Part shown: one piece after another, positions 36,609-44,425 of the stretch | Numbering within the stretch: position 1 is the stretch's first letter | How the letters are laid out: the number at the start of each line of letters is the position of its first letter | Source of the DNA: JAIYDQ01 sp034408855 | GTDB taxonomy: Bacteria; Planctomycetota; Planctomycetia; Pirellulales; Pirellulaceae | NCBI GenBank assembly: GCA_034408855.1 | Contig: JAWXCK010000034.1 | Coordinates: forward strand, 3,739 to 67,738 | Direction of reading: 5' to 3' | DNA length: 64,000 nt | The notes under the pieces: model-generated | What the model saw: the letters and a program-made list of their open reading frames with translations, nothing else | What the model was told of the DNA's origin: nothing | Database searches by the model: none | Translations under genes and position numbers: made by a program

Positions 36609-38240
36609 ATGCCGTCCAAAGATCATTTCGATCGACAACCTACATCGAATGCTGATCCACCGTCGCGTCGCGACTGGCTCTGGCCGATCATTCCCGTTCT
36701 TTTTTTCCTAGCGATGCGGTTGCCGGCCGTGTTTCAAGCGGCCGGAGGGCAGGACGAAGAATGGTACGGAGTGCCAGGCTTAATTGTTTCTCAAACTTGG
36801 CTTCCGAAAGTACCGTACTCGCGCGCTTACGAGCCCGACAGTTTATTTTGGAAATCCGACGAGCTTCTCTTCGCAATGCCGCCGCTTTCTTTTTACGCTC
36901 AAGCTCCCTTCTTTCTATTTCTCCCTGGGAACTACGGTACGGCCCGATTGGCATCGGTAACCGCTGGTTGCGTTGCGATCTTCGTTGTCTATTCACTCGG
37001 CATTAGTTTCTTTCAAGATCGTCGCGTCGCCTTCTGCGGCTCCCTCTTCTATTCGCTCTCGCGCCTGTTCTTTTTTCCAGCTATGAGTGCGAGGCCGGAT
37101 ATACTTTGCGGAATGTTCGGGCTTCTTGCCGTTCGATGCCTATTGAATGCGAAATCTGGTTTCTGCACGGGCGATGCAATGGACTTGCCTGACAAAGGAA
37201 TTTCGGAAAAGCGCTGGCTGACTCTATCCGGGATATGTGTAGGTTTGGGGGGACTAACTCACCCGTTTGCAATCGTCTTTGCGATGCAACTCGCCCCCTG
37301 GGTGGCTCTGCTACCCGGCGCGCCGATTCAACGAGTTACGAGGTTGTTCGTATTCTCACTTGGTGTCTCGGTTGCATTCGCGTTGTGGCTTCCGTTGATC
37401 GCCGTTCGCCCCGATTTGTTTCGTAGACAGTTTTTCGCCAACATCATGGACCCGGCTGGATCGGGCTTTTTATCGCGGCTCCTTATGCCGAGCGCAGGCT
37501 TCTATAATCAGATTCCGCAACTGATTGATCGTGCTCACCCTCTCCAATTTTTCTTGATCGCCACCGCTTTGCTCCTTGCAGGTGGATGGCTTCTACTTCG
37601 ATATCGAAGCGAGCTCGGGATATGTTGGGTACTTTGTGTTTCCAGTTTCTATCTGTTAATTGCTTTGCTGGGGGTCCATCCCATCCAAGGTTTTTGGTGC
37701 TACCCTTCGGCCTTTGCCTGGCTGTGTACAGCCTATGTCGGCTTTGCCCTCTTCGACCGATGGATCGATCGAGGAAACGTTGGAATCGATATTGTTCCGC
37801 GAACTTCACGAAGAGCTTTCGTCTCGGTCTTAGTCGTTGGGCTTTTGCTACTCCTTCCGGGCTCCGGAATTCGAGCCGTAGTCACCTATTGGCAGACGTG
37901 GCGAGATCCACTTTATTCGAGCCCATTGTTCGTTCGTCAGATGCTGTCGGACCTTCCTGAAGATTGTCAGCTCACCATAGGCGGGGAATACTCACTCGAC
38001 GCGTTTGCAACCGGACGGAAAGTTATTCTCGGATGCAATACGCCGGGCTATTTTCAAAGCGCGCGTTTTCCATCCGACTATTTGATTCTTGGACGGAGAG
38101 ATTTAGAAAACGGATTGGCCAAAGACTATCGGCTCGAACTTGTCAAAACCTACGGCGAGAAAGAGACCCTATTCGCGAACTACGCCGAACTTCATCGAAT
38201 ACAAGCGAGAGCCAAATTTTCGATGCAACTCGAAGAGTAA
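36609..38240 (+). CDS. GT39/PMT-like polytopic membrane glycosyltransferase
   Basis: A 543-residue inner-membrane protein with about 10-11 hydrophobic segments. The loop after helix 1 has GGQDEEWYGVPG, where the acidic pair fits the catalytic DE of GT-C enzymes, followed by MPPLSFYAQAPFFLFLPG. The C-terminal third is a soluble periplasmic domain (ITIGGEY-like strands). It should move a sugar from polyprenyl phosphate to a lipid or protein on the outer face. It diverges from the methyltransferase and GT2 genes, suggesting a glycan cluster. A degenerate gene fragment follows it on the opposite strand. Confidence 0.85.
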   Translation: MPSKDHFDRQPTSNADPPSRRDWLWPIIPVLFFLAMRLPAVFQAAGGQDEEWYGVPGLIVSQTWLPKVPYSRAYEPDSLFWKSDELLFAMPPLSFYAQAPFFLFLPGNYGTARLASVTAGCVAIFVVYSLGISFFQDRRVAFCGSLFYSLSRLFFFPAMSARPDILCGMFGLLAVRCLLNAKSGFCTGDAMDLPDKGISEKRWLTLSGICVGLGGLTHPFAIVFAMQLAPWVALLPGAPIQRVTRLFVFSLGVSVAFALWLPLIAVRPDLFRRQFFANIMDPAGSGFLSRLLMPSAGFYNQIPQLIDRAHPLQFFLIATALLLAGGWLLLRYRSELGICWVLCVSSFYLLIALLGVHPIQGFWCYPSAFAWLCTAYVGFALFDRWIDRGNVGIDIVPRTSRRAFVSVLVVGLLLLLPGSGIRAVVTYWQTWRDPLYSSPLFVRQMLSDLPEDCQLTIGGEYSLDAFATGRKVILGCNTPGYFQSARFPSDYLILGRRDLENGLAKDYRLELVKTYGEKETLFANYAELHRIQARAKFSMQLEE

Positions 38241-38243
38241 ATG

Positions 38244-38505
38244 TCATTGTCGCCGAACTTGGCGTGTTTCAAGAGACAGCCGTGCGATTTTCGCTTCTTC
38301 AAAAAACCTAATGGCTTCGCGCATATCATCGACTTGCCCCAGTTTTTCAAAGGTAAATTTTAATACCTCGAACGGTCCTTCGAACCAGGCTGGCAAGTGT
38401 CGATGAATCGTTCGATCTTTTCCCGAAACGATTCAATCGAATGAGTTCTTGTTCGCATTCGATACGTCGTGCATCAGGTTGATTGCCAACTTCGCGACAG
38501 ACGGG
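38244..38505 (-). pseudogene. Degraded gene fragment of unknown family
   Basis: On the minus strand three frames in succession give protein-like phrases: CREVGNQPDARRIECEQELI, then EKIERFIDT, then PAWFEGPFEVLKFTFEKLG followed by EAIRFFEEAKIARLSLETR and a TGA at 38244. The breaks suggest small deletions. The 5' end stops 4 bp from the inverted repeat of the transposase element, so the insertion probably truncated the gene. I do not recognise the family. Confidence 0.5.
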
Positions 38506-38508
38506 TGT

Positions 38509-39268
38509 AAACAAAGGTGTCAGGAGTCATTGTTCTGGAAAATGGGTTGTGGTAGTATGCTTGGATGCCTAGACCGAAACGAGCCGATGAAGCCAATTGC
38601 ATTTACCATGCTTTGAACCGTGGCAATGCGCGGTGCGTAATTTTCAAAAAAGATGCTGACTTCAACGCATTTGAGCGAATCGTCGCCGAAGGACTCAAGC
38701 GTTACCCGTGCCGCATCCTTGGCTATCAGTTGATGCCTAGTCACTGGCACTTTGTTCTGCAGCCTACAGAAGATGGCGGGATGAGCGACTTTTTGCGATG
38801 GGTGACATTGACACATACTCAGCGATACCATGCGCACTACGGAACGTCTGGGCAAGGGCATGTTTATCAAGGACGTTTCAAGAGTTTTCCAATCCAGGAC
38901 GACGATCACTTCTTCGTCGTCGCTCGATATGTGGAGCGAAACGCCGTGCGGGCCAACCTGGTCAGTCGAGCTGAAGACTGGAGATGGGGCTCGTTGTTCC
39001 GTTGGTTGACCCAACCAGAACCCGATCCAAGATTACTTTCAGCGTGGCCTATCGCCAGACTTCCCAACTGGGTCAAACGGGTTAACGAACCGCTGAGCGA
39101 AAAAGAAATCGATGCAGTTCGCTGGAGCATCACGCGTGGCAGCCCATTTGGTAGTGAGACATGGGTTGAATCGACAGCCCGTCGCCTTGACCTCGATTCG
39201 ACGCTGCGCCCACGTGGACGCCCACGAGTCCGACCTCTCTTAAACAATGACTCCTGACACCTTTGTTT
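38509..39268. mobile_element. RAYT-type insertion unit bounded by 26-bp perfect inverted repeats
   Basis: AAACAAAGGTGTCAGGAGTC continues to 38534, and the exact reverse complement lies at 39243-39268. The transposase gene lies inside, and its last four codons and TGA are within the right repeat. The right end abuts the TAA stop of the gene at 39268-40500, and the left end abuts the degraded fragment at 38244-38505. Confidence 0.88.
38565..39257 (+). CDS. REP-associated tyrosine transposase (second RAYT family)
   Basis: TnpA_REP-type HUH transposase of 230 residues. The N-terminus YHALNRGN and the HUH pair in LMPSHWHFVL (His60, His62) are typical. The tyrosine region VARYVERNAVRANLV (near residue 122) and the downstream WRWGS complete the signature. 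It differs in sequence from the RAYT at 18766 and acts with different ends (26-bp inverted repeats). A tail rich in Arg/Pro (PRGRPRVRP) is also common in this group. The ATG at 38565 follows the left repeat by 30 bp. Confidence 0.93.
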   Translation: MPRPKRADEANCIYHALNRGNARCVIFKKDADFNAFERIVAEGLKRYPCRILGYQLMPSHWHFVLQPTEDGGMSDFLRWVTLTHTQRYHAHYGTSGQGHVYQGRFKSFPIQDDDHFFVVARYVERNAVRANLVSRAEDWRWGSLFRWLTQPEPDPRLLSAWPIARLPNWVKRVNEPLSEKEIDAVRWSITRGSPFGSETWVESTARRLDLDSTLRPRGRPRVRPLLNNDS

Positions 39269-40500
39269 TAATTTCTACCGAGCCAAGAGCTTGAATAGAG
39301 CTTGTTGGTTTCAGGTCGGGGAATGGCCATGGCTCGTGGATCGATATTGAATGGAACCGAGTACTGCTTGACCTTGACGAGTTTTTCCGATTCGCTGCCG
39401 TGAAGCAATTCTGGAATCTTGCGATAGTTGACGACATCCAAGAGAGTCTTTGCGACAGGTACGGGGCCTAATTGGCTGATTCGATATTCTTTGGCACCGC
39501 CAAACTCTTGGATGACTTGTCGAATCTCGGACGAATAGACAAATTGATTCTTCGCGTTTTCACTGCCGAGTGAATCGAAGCTGCCGACTGTTACGATGCT
39601 CATGTTGCGATCATGGAACTCGTACGCATCGTAACCAGCCCGACGCAGCACACCGGCGGCCAGATTAGCGTGAAATGCGGCTTGTTCGAGGGCTTCACCG
39701 GCAGGGGATTCCGAGGCCAGCTGAGCTGCGTGACTTGACTTCAGGACAACACTATCGTTGCCGCGAAACGTCGCGACGCAAACGGTAAATCGCCCTTTGG
39801 ATTCCAAGAGCGAATAGTCGGCGTGCTGGTTCAAACTCTTGACAAACTTATCGACCTTCGGCGATTGGAAATAGTCTTCTGGCAAAAGTGGATTGCGAGT
39901 CACGAAGGCTCGACTCAGCGGTTTCTCGGTTCCGTTTTGCTGGCTGCCGCTATTCAATTGCTGCCAACCTTTTTCTGTCGAATTCGGTTGGCTATCGCTT
40001 TTCGAATCCTTTTTCGTGGCCAGCGTTGCCGGTTCAAGTTTCTTTATCTTCTGCAATGTTTCTCGGATATTGGGGTTATCCATCGAATCAAAGTCTCCGA
40101 TGAGGACTCCGTAGACATCGATTTTTTGGTCATCGATGTATCGCATGCGTTTTTGTTTTCCGTCCAATTCAAGACCGTTTCCGAGAACACTTTGGCTATA
40201 GTCGAATTGCTTAGGAAGAACGTAGGCCGTAAGGCGATATTTTTGGCGTATTTCGCGAGCCAGCTCTTGGGCCTTTTGCTGCGATTCGGTCCCAGTCAAT
40301 GTAGCGGCCAGAATCAACCATGGACCGTGCTCTGCTTTGAGTTCTAGATCGGCGTCGGAAACTTGCTCTGCCGAGCTCGACGCTCGGAAAAAGGCGAAAA
40401 CCGAAGGCGGTCCAGCTTGAATTGAGGGCGGCAATACGAGGAAAGCGGCCAGGAAACGCAGGACGTTATAGGACCAAGGCCTAAAGATTAACCGATGCAT
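39268..40500 (-). CDS. Secreted protein of unknown function with SPOR-like segments
   Basis: A 410-residue exported protein with a signal peptide ending near IQA-GP (about residue 29). Residues about 58-95 (PWLILAATLTGTESQQKAQE and the following helix) and about 240-310 have the sheet-helix pattern of SPOR-like domains, but the match is weak. A Lys/Gln/Ser-rich linker of about 35 residues separates the halves. I see no catalytic motif. Its TAA stop overlaps the end of the transposase inverted repeat, so the insertion sits exactly at its 3' end. No gene is within 350 bp upstream. Confidence 0.75.
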   Translation of the reverse strand: MHRLIFRPWSYNVLRFLAAFLVLPPSIQAGPPSVFAFFRASSSAEQVSDADLELKAEHGPWLILAATLTGTESQQKAQELAREIRQKYRLTAYVLPKQFDYSQSVLGNGLELDGKQKRMRYIDDQKIDVYGVLIGDFDSMDNPNIRETLQKIKKLEPATLATKKDSKSDSQPNSTEKGWQQLNSGSQQNGTEKPLSRAFVTRNPLLPEDYFQSPKVDKFVKSLNQHADYSLLESKGRFTVCVATFRGNDSVVLKSSHAAQLASESPAGEALEQAAFHANLAAGVLRRAGYDAYEFHDRNMSIVTVGSFDSLGSENAKNQFVYSSEIRQVIQEFGGAKEYRISQLGPVPVAKTLLDVVNYRKIPELLHGSESEKLVKVKQYSVPFNIDPRAMAIPRPETNKLYSSSWLGRN

Positions 40501-40852
40501 GGAAAGGGCACTCGCTTTGCAATTCTCTGGTTTCTATGGATAAATAGCGATGAGGTGCCGAATGCACGGCTCCTGCGTAGGGTCTATATCAAACCAAGAA
40601 AGGATACGGCTAGTCCGGATTATTCTGGTATCCGTTGAGTAAGTGCCTGTTGGACTCAGCGGGCTAGTCGTAGAATTAGGGACCGCTTGCTGCTTTCCAT
40701 CGGAAAAGTGAGCGGTTCGGCGCTAGCCGCCGGTTCCGAAAAAAGCCCCGGCGACGAGCGCCGATCCGCTCACTTCTTGGAATTTGGACGTAGCATACGA
40801 CCGTGTTTCGAAATACCGCATTCGTTGCCCACGCACTTTGAATTATTAGCAA
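40501..40852. other. 352-bp gap with one palindromic repeat
   Basis: Contains AAGTGAGCGGTTCGGCGCT (40706-40724) against AGCGCCGATCCGCTCACTT (40757-40775), an inverted repeat with one mismatch and a partly paired GC-rich interior. It belongs to the same loose family as 58848-58904. The rest shows no convincing gene; short frames on both strands look like shadows. Confidence 0.6.
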
Positions 40853-43318
40853 ATGCCGAAAAAGAAAAAAAGCACACCGTCGGGCCAAAATGAGCCCGCC
40901 AAACGCAAGACGATTAAGCCAGACCCTTCGGGCAGGACAGAAGGACGCCAAGACGAGATCGAGATTGCCAAAATTCGCGAGATGTTCCCTCAAGAGTTTG
41001 AATGCATTAGCAATGATCAGTTAGCGGCGATGTGGAAAAAGATTCAGACAGAGGAGGGCGACAGGATACTCTCCGATGTTGATGACATACTCGACGGCGA
41101 AAGTGGCTCGTTCGACGACGAAGACGACCTTTTCGACAACGACGACGATTGGACAGAGGAGTTAGAGGACCTAACGCGTGAAGCAGCCCCTGCTGGTTTT
41201 TTTGAGGCTCTCGATGCCCTCGATGAAATAGCCATAGCCGACATCGATGACCCAAAGGAATGCAGTCTATTGGTCGATTCGATTATAAAAGCCTGTCCCC
41301 AGTGTGGCGATGCTTGGTTGACTTTAGCGATCTTTGAGCCTTCGGTCGAGCGAGCTAAAGAGCATCTATTTCGAGCCCTCGAGGAATCGAGATGGATGCT
41401 CGGAGCCGCGAGCAAAGAGCCAATGCTTGAAGAATCGATGTTCCGTTCTTTCATCGTGACTGGGCTAGATGTTTGCGCCGAGTTATGGAAACGTGGACTG
41501 AGAGCCGATGCGCTGGAAGTCCATTCCGAGTTACTGAACGTTTCACCGGAAGATATCGGCGGACAGCGACTCTTGTATGCATACCGACTTTTGGAGCATG
41601 GTTGGTCCGACGAACTGGACGAACAATTGGCGGCTCTCGCCATAGATACGCAATCGCAAGCCGGCCTGCGACTTCTCGAAGCGTTGCATTTGTATTCCAA
41701 GGATAAAGATGGCCCGACCGCTCGCCAGGCACTTTTGGATTCGCACGAATCGAATCCGCTGATCGCTCAATTTGTTCTAGGCGATCGCGATTGGGAAGAT
41801 CTTTCCAACGAAGACGAGTCGAATCCAGAGGAAGATGAAGCACATTGGGTCGCCTATACAGCCATTGCGGCCGTGCGATCGATCGAAGGATTTAGTCGAT
41901 GGATGCGAGATACGCTCAACTACACGCCGATGAACCCTGTTTCATCAGAACCGCCACACCGTCAGCGACTCGAAGAAATCCAAGATCTTGAACAAAATAG
42001 CGACGATTGGATACTTGGTTCAAGGACGCTGGATGGCGACAGCTACTACACTGCGATTTACGTTCCCGAAACCGAGCAATTAGTCGGGATCCTTTGCGAT
42101 GATACGAAGCCTAGTACGAAGCGACTTTGGGAGATCTTTACCGATGCGATTCTCAATCCCGATTTCGGAGAGCCGATACGCCCTAGTCGACTCTTTGTCG
42201 ATCGTCCAAGTTTGGCGACGACTTGGAAAAAGCGCTGTCAGCGGATGGGAATCGAGTGTCTATTCGATTCCGATTTTTCGGTTCCCGATGATTTATTTGC
42301 TGGTCTTCATGAGACTATCCAACGCGTTGAAAATCAAGTCTCGTTGTCCGACGCGACGATTGCAGCCGTCCGTGATTTGCCGATGAGCGACGAGATTTGG
42401 CACGTCGGGGTATTTCATCCGCCCATTTGGATTACCGATTCGGCGACGCCTCGAAAGTCAAGCGTCGCATTGGTGATCGACGAAGAGACGGAGTTGATCC
42501 GGATTCACGATCTGACCGACGGAAAGCCATCTACTGACTTCTTGGCTCAGACGGTACTCAAAGGAATGCTCTATCCCTTCGCACCTGGGCAAGAACCGTG
42601 TCGGCCTGCCGAAATTAAAGTCCATCCGGCGAGCAATCCCGACGCCCTCGAAAAACTTGCCGAGAGTCTAGATATCGAAGTATCAATGGCGGACGCGACA
42701 TTGCTACTCGATGACGCGATCGAACATTTGATCCAGCACTGCAGCGATGCCTCGATGCGAATAAGCCTTCGCGAAAGTGCCCAAGCCGATGATCGCGAAC
42801 TGACTCGGTTGTATCAAAACATTGCCCGCTTCTATCGCGCCGCATTGTGGCGAAGCATTTCGTGCGATCAGATTGTTCAGATTAGCTCTGAAGAGGAAGA
42901 TCTCGGGACGTTCTATGCAGTGATCATTGGCCAAATGGGACAACATCGAGGCCTTGTGATCTGCGAAGATCGCAAACCGATCGACGATATCGTGACCGGC
43001 CGTGCGACGACGAACGACGACGAAGTGACGGTTCTCAATTTTAGTGAAGCTCACGAAATTGCCCCGATCGACTTGTGGTTGATCGAACAAATGGATTTGG
43101 AGATTGCGGGCGAGGATGCCTATCCGTTGCTCCAGCGTTCACTTTCGAAACAACGTTTTCGTCGTCCGACGCGAAGCGAATTGTTAACCGTTGACGTCGT
43201 GATGCGATGCTTGCCGGCCTTCGCTGAACAACCGATGCTGGACGAAGTGGTATCGCAGACCGTTTCAACATTCTTGGGACCGATTTCCGTTTCGCTCAAA
43301 TGGACCGTTCCTTCATGA
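40853..43318 (+). CDS. Large acidic protein of unknown function
   Basis: An 821-residue soluble protein. The first 30 residues are Lys-rich (MPKKKKSTPSGQNEP), followed by an Asp/Glu-rich stretch (about 75-105) and a helical region that may hold TPR-like hairpins (about 110-300). The C-terminal half has mixed strands, including RPSRLFVDRPSLATTWKKRC, that faintly recalls the DUF6930 style. I see no signal peptide or metal site. Its TGA overlaps the ATG of the ABC ATPase gene (ATGA), so it may be co-translated with the exporter, though no role follows from this. Confidence 0.78.
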   Translation: MPKKKKSTPSGQNEPAKRKTIKPDPSGRTEGRQDEIEIAKIREMFPQEFECISNDQLAAMWKKIQTEEGDRILSDVDDILDGESGSFDDEDDLFDNDDDWTEELEDLTREAAPAGFFEALDALDEIAIADIDDPKECSLLVDSIIKACPQCGDAWLTLAIFEPSVERAKEHLFRALEESRWMLGAASKEPMLEESMFRSFIVTGLDVCAELWKRGLRADALEVHSELLNVSPEDIGGQRLLYAYRLLEHGWSDELDEQLAALAIDTQSQAGLRLLEALHLYSKDKDGPTARQALLDSHESNPLIAQFVLGDRDWEDLSNEDESNPEEDEAHWVAYTAIAAVRSIEGFSRWMRDTLNYTPMNPVSSEPPHRQRLEEIQDLEQNSDDWILGSRTLDGDSYYTAIYVPETEQLVGILCDDTKPSTKRLWEIFTDAILNPDFGEPIRPSRLFVDRPSLATTWKKRCQRMGIECLFDSDFSVPDDLFAGLHETIQRVENQVSLSDATIAAVRDLPMSDEIWHVGVFHPPIWITDSATPRKSSVALVIDEETELIRIHDLTDGKPSTDFLAQTVLKGMLYPFAPGQEPCRPAEIKVHPASNPDALEKLAESLDIEVSMADATLLLDDAIEHLIQHCSDASMRISLRESAQADDRELTRLYQNIARFYRAALWRSISCDQIVQISSEEEDLGTFYAVIIGQMGQHRGLVICEDRKPIDDIVTGRATTNDDEVTVLNFSEAHEIAPIDLWLIEQMDLEIAGEDAYPLLQRSLSKQRFRRPTRSELLTVDVVMRCLPAFAEQPMLDEVVSQTVSTFLGPISVSLKWTVPS

Positions 43319-44397
43319 GTGCTGCCCTGGCCGCTGATTCCAGCCAATCCGACTTTGTCATCCAGACCAAGAACCTATCTAAGTCGTACCGTCATGGATG
43401 GTTCGGACGAGAAAAATTCCATGCACTGCGTGACGTCGATTTGAATGTCCGGCGCGGCGAAGTTTTTGGCTTGCTCGGTCCCAATGGTGCCGGCAAAACG
43501 ACCTTGATCAAACTCTTACTGGGGATTGTGCATCCCAGCAGCGGCCAAGCACAAGTGCTGGGCGAAAACGCCGGTAGCCAACATGCTCGACGTCGCATCG
43601 GCTACCTGCCAGAGAACCTTGTCTTCCCACGTCATCACACTGGTGAAGGTGCTTTGCAATTCTATGGTCGATTGAGCGGGCTGAGTGAAAACGCTATCCG
43701 CAAGCAGATGAAACCACTGCTCGAAGTGGTAGGTTTGTTGGGCAGAGAACGCGAACCGGTTCGAAAATACTCCAAGGGAATGCGGCAGCGACTGGGGTTG
43801 GCTCAAGCCATGCTTCACGATCCCGAGATTCTCATTTTAGATGAACCGACCGACGGATTGGATCCCTTGGGGCGCTCGCAGATTCGGAAGCTTATCGAAC
43901 GATTGAAACAGAGCGGCAAATCGGTCTTTCTCAACAGCCATATCCTTCAAGAAGTCGAATTGGTTTGCGATCGCGTCGCGATCATGGCGCATGGAAAAAT
44001 TCGGGCAGTTGGGAATATCGAAAGCTTGATCGACCAACACACCCATGCCCGAAGCGTCGATGTCTGGCTCGAAGTTGCAGGCGATGAAAACACCTGCCGC
44101 CAACTGTTTGTCGGAACCGACGTACAGACGCTCGAATCGCTTGGCAAACTTGGTGCATCGATCGAGAGTTTGGATGCCCTGCATATCGCAGACGAAGCTG
44201 CCCTTCAACGGACACGCTTTCGAGTTCAATTGAAAATCGACGAACTCTCGCAAAGCGATGCTTGGGTCGATCGTATTCGATCTGCCGGCCTCAGTCTGAT
44301 CAGTCTTCAGCCGCAACGACTCCGCTTAGAAGATATTTTTGTGCGTTTGGTGGCTAGTCTCGAAGCCGATAGCCAAGTTGCAACGCGCTCTAAATAA
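43315..44397 (+). CDS. ABC transporter ATP-binding protein, ABC-2 exporter type
   Basis: A 360-residue ATPase. Walker A is GPNGAGKTT, the signature is YSKGMRQRLGLAQAM, and Walker B is ILILDEPTDGLDPLGR, followed by LNSHILQE. A C-terminal domain of about 110 residues extends beyond the core. I start at the ATG at 43315, which overlaps the preceding stop; an ATG at 43300 is also in frame. The permease gene follows by 28 bp, so this is a two-gene exporter. Confidence 0.92.
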   Translation: MSAALAADSSQSDFVIQTKNLSKSYRHGWFGREKFHALRDVDLNVRRGEVFGLLGPNGAGKTTLIKLLLGIVHPSSGQAQVLGENAGSQHARRRIGYLPENLVFPRHHTGEGALQFYGRLSGLSENAIRKQMKPLLEVVGLLGREREPVRKYSKGMRQRLGLAQAMLHDPEILILDEPTDGLDPLGRSQIRKLIERLKQSGKSVFLNSHILQEVELVCDRVAIMAHGKIRAVGNIESLIDQHTHARSVDVWLEVAGDENTCRQLFVGTDVQTLESLGKLGASIESLDALHIADEAALQRTRFRVQLKIDELSQSDAWVDRIRSAGLSLISLQPQRLRLEDIFVRLVASLEADSQVATRSK

Positions 44398-44425
44398 CGC
44401 TTGGAAGGAAACTAGTTAAGACTCC

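Noticed and set aside
41044..41700. 218-codon minus-strand open frame
   Set aside because: Ser/Arg-rich shadow of the acidic 821-residue gene.
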